A stretch of 15,673 nt of DNA from contig JASJBY010000058.1 of the NCBI GenBank assembly GCA_030066245.1, positions 1 to 15,673 on the forward strand, given 5' to 3'. The notes under the pieces were generated by a model. The model did no database searches, was not told where the DNA came from, and saw only the letters and a program-made list of their open reading frames with translations. This document shows positions 7,041-14,540 of the stretch, piece by piece; positions within the stretch are counted from its first letter, which is position 1, and each line of letters opens with the position of its first letter. This DNA comes from Gammaproteobacteria bacterium (GTDB taxonomy: Bacteria > Pseudomonadota > Gammaproteobacteria > JAABTG01). A program made the position numbers and the translations under genes.

Positions 7041-7922
7041 ATGATCGCTTCGACAACTGCTAACGCCTCGGCACCTGTTGCTCACATCGGCCACTCGCAG
7101 TACGCGCAGCTGACACCCCACTACGATGCGCAGCACGAAGTCATGTGGTATTACATGCGTCCGGCTGCGCGACCGTGCTTCAGTCCCCGACTGCTGCATG
7201 ACATCCGGGACTTCCAGGAAGATGTCACGCGCATGTTCGACAACCCCAGCGGACCTGCCATTCGCTACCTGGTGCTGGCTTCGGACGTTGACGGTGTGTT
7301 CAACCTTGGCGGTGACCTTGAGCTGTTCCGGCAGCTCATTATCGCTGGAGACCGTGGCGGCCTTCTTCGGTATGCGAAGGCCTGCATCGAGGTGCTTTAC
7401 TCCAATATCATCAACCTGGGGCGCGAGCTGACGACAGTGTCGCTGGTGCAGGGCGATGCGTTGGGTGGCGGCTTCGAGGCGGCGCTCTCCAGTAACGTGC
7501 TCATCGCGGAACGCAGCGCCAGACTCGGTTTGCCAGAGGTGCTGTTCAACCTGTTCCCAGGCATGGGGGCGTACAGCATGCTGTCCCGCAAGATCGGGGG
7601 CGCGCAGGCGCAACGCATGATACTCAGCGGAAAACTGTATGCAGCCGAGGAGCTTTACGACATGGGCGTGGTTGACGTCCTCGCAGACGACGGTCAGGGC
7701 GAGATGGCCGTGTACGAATACATCAGGCGCGAGAACCGTTCATGGAACGGCTTTCATGCCCTGCGAGAAGCCACTCGAGTGGTGGAGCCGATCACCTATG
7801 AAGAACTGATGCGGGTCACGGAGATCTGGGTTGAGGCTGCGCTCAGGCTCTCGCGCAGGGATTTGAAGATGATGGAGCGTCTCGTCAGCCGGCAGACGGT
7901 GAAAACCGCTAGCGTGGCCTGA
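7041..7922 (+). CDS. rpfF: DSF synthase RpfF (crotonase family)
   Basis: RpfF makes the diffusible signal factor, a cis-2-unsaturated fatty acid, by dehydrating a 3-hydroxyacyl-ACP and releasing the product. The 293-residue protein has a crotonase fold. FNLGGDLELF (residues 87-96) and GDALGGGFEAALS (138-150) form the oxyanion-hole region, and GLPEVLFNLFPGMGAYS (163-179) follows. Glu146 and Glu166 sit where the two catalytic glutamates of Xanthomonas RpfF (E141, E161) lie. The C-terminal MRVTEIWVEAALRL is also typical of RpfF and unlike ordinary enoyl-CoA hydratases. The ATG at 7041 has AAGGAGA five bases upstream; an in-frame extension to 6996 is not needed. It converges on rpfC. The rpfB gene, often next to rpfF, is not here. 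Confidence 0.93.
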   Translation: MIASTTANASAPVAHIGHSQYAQLTPHYDAQHEVMWYYMRPAARPCFSPRLLHDIRDFQEDVTRMFDNPSGPAIRYLVLASDVDGVFNLGGDLELFRQLIIAGDRGGLLRYAKACIEVLYSNIINLGRELTTVSLVQGDALGGGFEAALSSNVLIAERSARLGLPEVLFNLFPGMGAYSMLSRKIGGAQAQRMILSGKLYAAEELYDMGVVDVLADDGQGEMAVYEYIRRENRSWNGFHALREATRVVEPITYEELMRVTEIWVEAALRLSRRDLKMMERLVSRQTVKTASVA

Positions 7923-8225
7923 GGGTCTCACCCGAGCGCTTTCCTGCGCAATCCACATGGCGAGGCGCACCCGGCGCCTTTCCCGGTGACTGCTGCGCGC
8001 CGGATTGACGACCGACACGCAGCCTATCAGCGTCGCATCACAGGCCCGTGTCCATGAGATACGCGTCTGTGCGCGGCGGCATGCCACGGATGGCTTGGAC
8101 TCGTGGGCACGCAAAGGGCGCGCCGCTGCTGCAAAAGTTGAAACCGGCGTCGCCAAAGCGACTGCAGGGAGCAAGTGCCTGGTCGGGTAGCGGGTCCCTT
8201 CAAAACGGAGCGGGCAGACACAGGC
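7923..8225. other. Convergent gap between rpfF and rpfC
   Basis: This 303-bp stretch separates the 3' ends of rpfF and rpfC. I find no hairpin with a T-tract; only a very short GGGT-CTC-ACCC follows the rpfF stop. One plus-strand frame from a TTG at 8005 to 8190 is open for 61 codons and encodes a possible basic, Ala-rich helix at its end. It has no ribosome binding site and no family resemblance, so I do not call it a gene. Its position matches the rpfF/rpfC convergence of xanthomonads. Confidence 0.4.
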
Positions 8226-10844
8226 TCAGGTCATGGCGTCTCGCTGGCGCCCGGCGTACCGGGTCAGGGCGACGCAGGTGCCGTCGAAGCTGGTCTTTAT
8301 CTCGGCCGTCAAGGACGCAAACTCCGGTGTACCCACCTGATACGGCTTCAGTCTCTCCGCTCTCAGGCACAGCTCAACCAGATGGGCCCCGCCCAGCTCA
8401 CCGGCGCTCCCTTTCAGACCATGCACCGCATCCCGAAATCGTGGATAGTCCTGCGCTGTTGCTGCGGCCTCCAGTTCGGCCATAATCCGCTCGCCATCCC
8501 TCGCGAAACCTTCCACCAGTTCCTTGATAAACGCTGTGCCGGCCCCCAACTGATGCAGCTTCTCCAGTGCGAGCTCATCCACGTGCACGGGCGCTCGAGA
8601 TAGCGTGGACGCAGAGTGCGTGCCGCTCCGGTCAGTGCGGCCGCGCTTCGAGGCTACGGCGGCGCCGGCCAGCCTGCCCACCGTGTCCAGCAGGCGCCGC
8701 GCGTCGACGGGTTTGGTCAAGTAAGCATTGGCACCTGCGTCATTGCAAGCATCCATGGCCTCGCGAGTTGCATCCGCCGTCAGCATGATAACAGGCACCC
8801 GCGCTCCCGTGTCCATGAAGCGAAACATCTTCAGCACGTCCAGACCACCGAGTCCGGGCATGTTCATGTCCAGGATCACCAAGTCCGGTGTTTTCCCTCG
8901 GCTCTCCAGCGCATCCAGGGCGGCCTCGCCATCGCCCACCAGCTGCACCGTGTGACCGGCCCTTTCGAGTATGCTCTTCAGCACCTTCTGGTTGGTTAGG
9001 TTGTCCTCGGCAACCAGGATACTCAGGTGCTCAGCTGCACTGCGCTGACGGTAGTGCTCGGCCAGAGAAACGACATTTTCTCCCGGCTCATGCTCGGTGC
9101 GCGCAGCGTGCAGGGCGTTGAAGAAAAGCGTCTTGTCGAGGGGTATGCGGACAACCGACGAGTATCCGGCGGCCAGTGCCGTCTCCTCGAGTCTGTGGTC
9201 CACCTCAGGCTCGAGAAGAATCAGCGACAGTTGCTTCAGGGTGCGGTCTGAACGCACCGCCTTGATAAACTCGTCCGTGTTCAAATCAAGAGCGCGCCGC
9301 TCTACCAACACCAGGTGGTAAGGTTTGCGGCGCTCCACCGCTTTGACCAGCGAGGCAAAAGCGTGCGCCGACGTGTCCACCGCATCCGCCTCCACTTGCC
9401 AGGTTCTCAGGTAATCCCGTACGCCCGCCGCAAGATTGTGGTCGGCTACTACAAGGGCCCTGGTGTCTGCGAGCGCCGGGGTGTCTTGGCTTTCCTGCGC
9501 CGCAGGCTCCTGTCGCGCGAAGGGCACTTCAAACCAGAAGGTAGAGCCCTTCCCGTCGACGCTGCGCAGGCCGATCCTCCCTCCCATCAACTCGACCAGC
9601 TGCTTGGCGATGGTGGTCCCAAGGCCCGTTCCGCCGAAGCGCCGGTTGGTGGACGTGTCCGCCTGGGTAAAGCTCTCGAAAATCCGCGCCTGTGCCTGCT
9701 CGCTGATGCCGATGCCCGTGTCGGCGACCTCGAATCGCACCCGGCACCCCGTTTCGTCTGCTTCCACCGGAGCAACACAGATGTCGATCCGCCCTTCATG
9801 GGTGAACTTGATAGCGTTGCTCACCAGGTTGATGATGACCTGGCGAACATGAATGGGGTCACCCCGCAACAGGAACGGCGTCTCGGGTGAAATGCGGGTC
9901 GCGAGCCTGATGCCTTTTTTCTGAGCCTGTGGCTCGAAAATCATGGCGGTGTGATTGACCAGTCGATGCAGGTCGAAATCGATGTGCTCCAGGGTAAGCT
10001 TGCCGGCCTCGATCTTGGAAATGTCCAGGATGTTCTCGATCAAGTCCAACAGTGTGCGAGCAGAGGCGGTGATGGTCCGGGCCACGTCACGCTGCTCGGC
10101 GTTCAGCTCTGTGTCCATGAGCAGATCGCTCATTCCGATCACCCCGTTGAGCGGCGTCCGCAGCTCATGGCTCATGTTGGCCAGGAATCTCGACTTGGCG
10201 TTGCTCGCCTCATTCGCCCGGTGGATGGCATCGTTCAGCTTGCGCAGCAGGGAGGCCATGTATAAGGGGATCACCGCGAGCACGATAAGAATACTTGCAC
10301 TGAATACCGCGTGATTCGCCCAGAAATCGTTGAGCAGTATGACTCCCAGGAATCCGGTAATGCTGAGCAAGTTGGCCGCGAACAGATAACGCACTCCGTA
10401 GCGAAAGCCGTTGCCCATCGTGACCCACAGGTATACGCCCACCAGTGGAGCACCTACTTCTCCTGAGGCCCACATGCAGTAGGATGTAGCCCCCAAATCC
10501 CCGACCATGCCCAGCAGCCGGCGCACCACGGCCCGCTCGGGCTTGATGACGATGCTGGCGAAGAGCACCAGAGCAAAAGCCAGGAAGGCGCCGCTGATCA
10601 GCACGGCACGCAGGGACTCAGGATTCTGGAAATCGGTCTGGCTTGCGGCAAAAAGGAAATAGCCGAAGACAATCAAGCCGATAACGACGCGGATGAGCGC
10701 CTGCTCATGCTCGCTGTCAGGGCGGCCGGCGAGACGTCCCTTCAACCAGCGCAAAAAAGCCCCCACGCCCGCTGGACGCAGTTCGGCGTCGACCGTTGCA
10801 AGGCCGTCGTTGAGGTCACGCGCCGATTCACGTCCGTTTGTCAC
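8226..10844 (-). CDS. rpfC: Hybrid sensor histidine kinase RpfC (DSF sensor)
   Basis: RpfC senses DSF and passes phosphate to RpfG; in Xanthomonas its receiver also binds and restrains RpfF. The 872-residue protein has WLKGRLAGRPDSEHEQ just before the membrane, then about five transmembrane segments (residues 50-200). The kinase core follows: H-box SHELRTPLNG with His226, N-box (Asn339, Asn343), DTGIGI 375-380, and GGTGLGTTIAKQL 404-416, the last an RpfC-like spelling. Residues 460-590 look like a receiver that has lost its phospho-acceptor (ERRALD where an Asp is expected). A true receiver spans 605-725 (E613/D614, Asp659, T689, K711), and an HPt domain carries His808 (VHGLKGSAGELG). Xanthomonas RpfC is about 730 residues, so the pseudo-receiver explains the extra length. 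GTG start, with AAGGA upstream. It follows rpfG by 73 bp. Confidence 0.93.
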   Translation of the reverse strand: MTNGRESARDLNDGLATVDAELRPAGVGAFLRWLKGRLAGRPDSEHEQALIRVVIGLIVFGYFLFAASQTDFQNPESLRAVLISGAFLAFALVLFASIVIKPERAVVRRLLGMVGDLGATSYCMWASGEVGAPLVGVYLWVTMGNGFRYGVRYLFAANLLSITGFLGVILLNDFWANHAVFSASILIVLAVIPLYMASLLRKLNDAIHRANEASNAKSRFLANMSHELRTPLNGVIGMSDLLMDTELNAEQRDVARTITASARTLLDLIENILDISKIEAGKLTLEHIDFDLHRLVNHTAMIFEPQAQKKGIRLATRISPETPFLLRGDPIHVRQVIINLVSNAIKFTHEGRIDICVAPVEADETGCRVRFEVADTGIGISEQAQARIFESFTQADTSTNRRFGGTGLGTTIAKQLVELMGGRIGLRSVDGKGSTFWFEVPFARQEPAAQESQDTPALADTRALVVADHNLAAGVRDYLRTWQVEADAVDTSAHAFASLVKAVERRKPYHLVLVERRALDLNTDEFIKAVRSDRTLKQLSLILLEPEVDHRLEETALAAGYSSVVRIPLDKTLFFNALHAARTEHEPGENVVSLAEHYRQRSAAEHLSILVAEDNLTNQKVLKSILERAGHTVQLVGDGEAALDALESRGKTPDLVILDMNMPGLGGLDVLKMFRFMDTGARVPVIMLTADATREAMDACNDAGANAYLTKPVDARRLLDTVGRLAGAAVASKRGRTDRSGTHSASTLSRAPVHVDELALEKLHQLGAGTAFIKELVEGFARDGERIMAELEAAATAQDYPRFRDAVHGLKGSAGELGGAHLVELCLRAERLKPYQVGTPEFASLTAEIKTSFDGTCVALTRYAGRQRDAMT

Positions 10845-10917
10845 GCCACAAATCCTTGTTCAAAGACACTGCCAGTCGCACTCTGCGGAACCGACGCCCG
10901 ACGGCCCTCGGGGTGGT

Positions 10918-12117
10918 TCAATTCGTCTTACCGGGAGGATCCTTGAGCTCCTTCTGGATCTCCTGGATCTGGTCCAAACGCGCCTGAAAAGCCGCCACAC
11001 ATGCCGGGCAGAAGTGCCGTCCCTCCTGCTCCCGGACATACCGCTGCGCCCGCGCCGAAGTCCAGGCTTGCTTGTAGGGACGCGTCGAGGTCAAGGCATC
11101 ATACACGTCCGCCACGGCAACGATGCGGGCAGCCATCGCTATCTGCTCGCCCGACAGCCCCTGAGGGTAGCCCGTTCCGTCAAACTTCTCGTGATGACCG
11201 TAGGCAATGACTGCCCCCAGCTGGAGATACTTCGAGGGGCTGTCCTTCAGAATCTCGTAGCCAATCCGCGGATGGGCTTTGATGACCTCGAATTCGGCTT
11301 TGGTGAGCCTGCCCCGCTTGAGAAGAATCTCGTCTGGTATCCCGATCTTGCCGATGTCATGCATGGGGGCGGCAAGCTCGATGTCCCTGCATGCGGACTC
11401 TTGCAGGCCGAGCTGCTCGGCAAGCAGCCGCGAGTACCGGGCCATGCGCAGTACATGGTTGCCGGTCTCCTGGTCTCTGTACTCGCCTGCCTTGGCCAGC
11501 CGCAGCAAGGTCTCCTGCTCCCTCGTGCGGATCTGGCTGGTTGCGACGGCGACCTGCTGCTCCAGCCATCTGGCCCTGTCCTTGATGATCTTCTGCTGCT
11601 TGCGGAGCGTCAGCAGGTTGCGGCAGCGTGCGCGGCATTCGTAGTGGTCAATAGGCCGGGTCAGAAAATCCGTGGCGCCGGCTTCCAGCGCCTCGTATCG
11701 AATCCGCCGGTCGTCGACGACGGTAACCATGATGAGCGGAACGTCCGCACATCCCGGCACCTGGCGAAAGCGGCGCGTGAACTCGACTCCATCCAGGCCC
11801 GGCATCTTGTAGTCTGTGAGCACCAGATCGGGCGTCTCCGCCTTGACGCGCTCCAGGGCCGCCCCTGGCTCTGCGTAGCTATCCACCACCAAGCCGCGTT
11901 CTATGGTGCGCACCAGTTTCTCCAGAATCTTTCGGCCCGTGGACTGGTCATCGATGATGACCACCGTAGCGGCACGCGGGCTGCTCCGACGCCGAGTGCT
12001 TTGAGACGGTGGCGCGCAGTCCGCATTGGTTCGGGGAGCGGGCGCTTCGGGCGGTCGCAGTGCCAACGTCATGTGCGCAACTTTTGAGGGAGGTGTTGTC
12101 TCGCGCATACCCCGCAT
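10918..12117 (-). CDS. rpfG: Response regulator RpfG, HD-GYP c-di-GMP phosphodiesterase
   Basis: RpfG receives phosphate from RpfC and hydrolyses cyclic di-GMP, linking DSF to motility, biofilm and secretion outputs. Counting from 12117 (399 residues), a Pro/Arg/Ser-rich tail of about 50 residues precedes the receiver: acidic pair D56-D57, phospho-acceptor D102 in LTDYKMPG, and K/R site at TRPID. A helical linker leads to the HD-GYP domain, with HD at 253-254 (MHDIGKIGIPD), HHE at 308-310 and GYP at 316-318. All catalytic residues are present. Near the end, HFCPAC gives a CxxC not usual at this site. The start is uncertain: ATGs at 12204, 12117, 12108 and 12072 are in frame and none has a clear ribosome binding site. 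Confidence 0.92.
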   Translation of the reverse strand: MRGMRETTPPSKVAHMTLALRPPEAPAPRTNADCAPPSQSTRRRSSPRAATVVIIDDQSTGRKILEKLVRTIERGLVVDSYAEPGAALERVKAETPDLVLTDYKMPGLDGVEFTRRFRQVPGCADVPLIMVTVVDDRRIRYEALEAGATDFLTRPIDHYECRARCRNLLTLRKQQKIIKDRARWLEQQVAVATSQIRTREQETLLRLAKAGEYRDQETGNHVLRMARYSRLLAEQLGLQESACRDIELAAPMHDIGKIGIPDEILLKRGRLTKAEFEVIKAHPRIGYEILKDSPSKYLQLGAVIAYGHHEKFDGTGYPQGLSGEQIAMAARIVAVADVYDALTSTRPYKQAWTSARAQRYVREQEGRHFCPACVAAFQARLDQIQEIQKELKDPPGKTN

Positions 12118-12224
12118 AACCCGCTGTTCGCAATGGCCGATCTGGTTAAGTTTAGCCCCGCGTCCCATCCAAGACCAGCGCCGGGCGGCATCCAGGCCTG
12201 CCATTCAGCGCGGACACGACCTGG

Positions 12225-13091
12225 CTAAGCGCCCACCCTGAGAAGCACCCGGTCCAACAAGCGATGACTCAGGGTACGCTTGAGGAAGGCGAAAAGGTAG
12301 GTAGGGAACGTGACGTGATAGCGCACTCTCGGTCGCGGGCTCTCCAGGGCATGCAGCAGCGTCCGCAGGACGGCTCCAGGCGGCAGCGTGAAAGGCACCG
12401 CGGGCCCCTCCGTCAACAGCCGTTGCTCCAGCGCGGCGTAGGTGTGACGGTGGACACTGGACTCGGTGTCCACGTGACGCTTGAACGCGGCATAGGCATT
12501 CTGGCGAAAACGACTCTCGATAGGCCCCGGCTCGATGAGGGCCACGTGAATGCCAGTACCCGCGAGTTCCAGACGCAGCGTATCGCTGAGTCCCTCCAGG
12601 GCGAACTTGCTGGCGATGTAAGCGCCACGATACTTCAGCGCCACGAAGCCAAGCACAGAGCTGTTCTGGATGATCCGCCCGTATCCCTGGGCACGCATCA
12701 CCGGCAGAACGCGACGGATCAGCTCATGGGCGCCGAATAAATTGGTCTCGAACTGCTCGCGCAGCGCCTCTCGTTTCAGATCCTCCACGGCCCCGGGCTG
12801 GCCGTACCCGGCATTATTGAATAGCGCATAGAGGCGGCCTTGACAGCGCTCCAGCACCTCGGCGACGGCAGCCGCAATGGAATCCGAATCCGTCACATCG
12901 AGCTGCAGCGCCTCGTGTCCTGCAGCCGCAAGCGCGGCCACGCTCTCGGGCTTGCGGGCCGTCGCGAACACCCGATAGCCCCGCCCTCTCAGCCCGTCCA
13001 CAACATGCCGCCCGATCCCGGAGGAGCAGCCGGTGACCAACACGGGCCGGGCATGGAAAACCCCGCCGACCGGCGTCGCCAGGTCACTCAC
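12225..13091 (-). CDS. Short-chain dehydrogenase, YbbO-like
   Basis: This 288-residue classical SDR oxidoreductase has the cofactor motif TGCSSGIG (residues 20-27), DVTD near 65-68, NNAG (92-95), Asn117, catalytic Ser144/Ser145, and YIASK with Tyr158 and Lys162. The C-terminal extension with PRPRVRYHVTFPTYLFAFLKRTL resembles the YbbO-type group, reported as NADP-dependent reductases of aldehydes and similar substrates; the true substrate is not visible. The GTG start overlaps the end of yjbQ by 8 bp, so translation is probably coupled. The stop is about 107 bp before the rpfG start, leaving room for an rpfG promoter, though I see no strong one. Confidence 0.87.
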   Translation of the reverse strand: MSDLATPVGGVFHARPVLVTGCSSGIGRHVVDGLRGRGYRVFATARKPESVAALAAAGHEALQLDVTDSDSIAAAVAEVLERCQGRLYALFNNAGYGQPGAVEDLKREALREQFETNLFGAHELIRRVLPVMRAQGYGRIIQNSSVLGFVALKYRGAYIASKFALEGLSDTLRLELAGTGIHVALIEPGPIESRFRQNAYAAFKRHVDTESSVHRHTYAALEQRLLTEGPAVPFTLPPGAVLRTLLHALESPRPRVRYHVTFPTYLFAFLKRTLSHRLLDRVLLRVGA

Positions 13092-13500
13092 CGTTCACCG
13101 TCACGCTGACGCACCGTTGATGGGGAGCCCGGCGGTGCTCCCAGAGATAAATGCCCTGCCAAACACCCAGCGAACAGCTTCCCCCCGCCACCGGGACGGT
13201 GAGGCTGCTGTGGGTAAGCACCGTGCGTACATGCGCTGGCATGTCGTCTGGTCCCTCCGCCGTATGTCGGAAGACCGGATCGCCGTCGGGGATGAGACGG
13301 GACAGGAATGCTTCCAGATCCCGCCGCACAGTGGGGTCGGCATTCTCGCACAGCATCAGTGAAGCGCTGGTGTGCTGGACGAAGATGTGGCAGAGCCCGG
13401 TTTGCACCGCGGAGCGGATCACCACCCCCGCCACCTGCTCGCTCAAGTCATAGGTGCCGCGCCCAGCGGTGCGAACGATTAACGTTTCTTGGAACCACAT
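13084..13500 (-). CDS. yjbQ: YjbQ family protein (UPF0047)
   Basis: The 138-residue protein carries all the signature blocks of the YjbQ family: HTSASLMLCENADPTV, then DLEAFLSRL, HTAEGPDDMPAHVRTVL, SLTVPV, and the closing LGVWQGIYLWEHRRAPHQR. The histidines in these blocks are the conserved metal/active-site set. E. coli YjbQ can show thiamine-phosphate-synthase activity when overproduced, but the normal role is unsettled. It is full length. No good ribosome binding site is seen before the ATG at 13500. Its last 8 bp overlap the SDR gene, and a 144-bp gap with tandem heptamers lies upstream. Confidence 0.92.
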   Translation of the reverse strand: MWFQETLIVRTAGRGTYDLSEQVAGVVIRSAVQTGLCHIFVQHTSASLMLCENADPTVRRDLEAFLSRLIPDGDPVFRHTAEGPDDMPAHVRTVLTHSSLTVPVAGGSCSLGVWQGIYLWEHRRAPHQRCVSVTVNGE

Positions 13501-13587
13501 GGATGGGAATGCCGGCCCCGTCTCGACTCAAAACCGGTAGCAGGGTAGGGACAAACGTCCTCCGGCAGCCCCCGAGCTCACTCGGTC

Positions 13588-13629
13588 GTCACCAGTCACC
13601 GGTCACTAATCACCGATCGCTAGTCACTG
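13588..13629. repeat. Tandem 7-bp repeat, six copies
   Basis: Six consecutive heptamers read GTCACCA, GTCACCG, GTCACTA, ATCACCG, ATCGCTA, GTCACTG, consensus RTCACYR, with no interruption. It sits in the gap between the atypical SDR and yjbQ, 88-130 bp upstream of the yjbQ ATG. A small hairpin, CCGAG-CTCA-CTCGG, lies beside it at 13572-13585. The period is not a multiple of three and no gene covers it. It may be a slippage-prone repeat or a cluster of protein-binding sites. Confidence 0.8.
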
Positions 13630-13644
13630 CTCAAAAGCATACTT

Positions 13645-14496
13645 TCACATCCCGGCGTCGCGCAACAGCGCCGTGTAGCCTTCTCGGTAGCTTGGATACC
13701 TGAACGCATAGCCGCTCGCCACGAGGCGGTCGTTCCGGCAACGTTTGTTGGCGCGTTGCGGCGAGCGATTCGGATCCGCAGAGATGCGTGGGGGTGGCGC
13801 TACGCCAAGCTGCGCGGCCAGCCAGTCCATGACTTCGCATTGAGGCGCCGGACAGCTGTCCACCCCGATATACACATCCGCGGGCTGCGCCAGCGCCATG
13901 AGGTGCTCCAGCACCGCCGCACAGTCGTCCCGGTGAATCCGGTTGGTGTAGACCGGGGGCCTGTCCGTGCAGCCGTCACCCCGACGTACGCCGTCCATTA
14001 GACGCCGGCGCCCAGGCCCGTAGATGCCGCCGAAGCGGACCACTGTCCCCACATGCTCGCTCGCCAGCACCGCCTGCTCGGCCTGGAGCAGGATTCGACC
14101 TGAAAAACTGCCGGGCTGAGCGGGCGAGCGCTCATCCACCCACTCCCCATCCGTCTGCCCGTATACACCGGTACTGGACACGAACAGGAAGCGGCTCACG
14201 GGCTGCGCCCGTGCCTGCAGAGCCTGGAGCAGATTCTGCACCCCGTCCAGGTAGGCTGTCCGATAGCCAGCCTCGCTGAACTCGGCTGCGGCGGCCGTAT
14301 AGACCACGACCTGGAGCCCCTTGGGCAGCGCTGCCAGGTCCGACGGGCACGCCAGATCTGCCGCGATGGGCTGCAGTGCCGGGGGCAGAAGTCGGGTCTG
14401 GCGGCGTAAACCCCAGACGGTGTGCCCGTTGCGCACCAGACGCGAACCCAGGAGGCCGCCCACGTCGCCGCAGCCCGCAATCAGAATGTTAGACAC
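13645..14496 (-). CDS. Atypical NAD(P)-binding SDR (YeeZ/epimerase-like)
   Basis: The 283-residue protein begins ILIAGCGDVGGLLGSRL, a Rossmann strand with GxGxxG at residues 8-13. It continues like an extended SDR: VVYTAAAAE, FLFVSSTGVYGQTDGEWVDE, and RFGGIYGPGR. The YxxxK pair expected after the DERSP segment is absent (FSGRILLQAE instead), so it belongs with YeeZ-like atypical SDRs and may not be an active epimerase. Substrate unknown. The GTG at 14496 has GGAG seven bases upstream. It lies 44 bp after the peptidase gene and 144 bp before yjbQ on the same strand. Confidence 0.85.
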   Translation of the reverse strand: MSNILIAGCGDVGGLLGSRLVRNGHTVWGLRRQTRLLPPALQPIAADLACPSDLAALPKGLQVVVYTAAAAEFSEAGYRTAYLDGVQNLLQALQARAQPVSRFLFVSSTGVYGQTDGEWVDERSPAQPGSFSGRILLQAEQAVLASEHVGTVVRFGGIYGPGRRRLMDGVRRGDGCTDRPPVYTNRIHRDDCAAVLEHLMALAQPADVYIGVDSCPAPQCEVMDWLAAQLGVAPPPRISADPNRSPQRANKRCRNDRLVASGYAFRYPSYREGYTALLRDAGM

Positions 14497-14540
14497 AGCT
14501 CATCTCCGGCAATCTTCCCCGCACCTGCGCAGCGATCGGC

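Noticed and set aside
6685..7041. 118-codon plus-strand frame ending on the rpfF start codon (TGATG)
   Set aside because: The translation is Pro/Arg-rich and family-less, it has no ribosome binding site, and its ATG is the first half of the FNR-like box, upstream of the predicted transcription start.
7921..7945. Terminator after rpfF
   Set aside because: GGGT-CTC-ACCC is too short and no T-tract follows.
10693..12087. 464-codon plus-strand frame opposite rpfG and the start of rpfC
   Set aside because: It is the antisense shadow of rpfG, which has full receiver and HD-GYP motifs; the plus-strand translation shows no domain.
12140..12172. Possible rpfG promoter (TTGGAT / CTTAAC, minus strand, 16-bp spacing)
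   Set aside because: Only three of six matches in each hexamer, so not reported as a feature.
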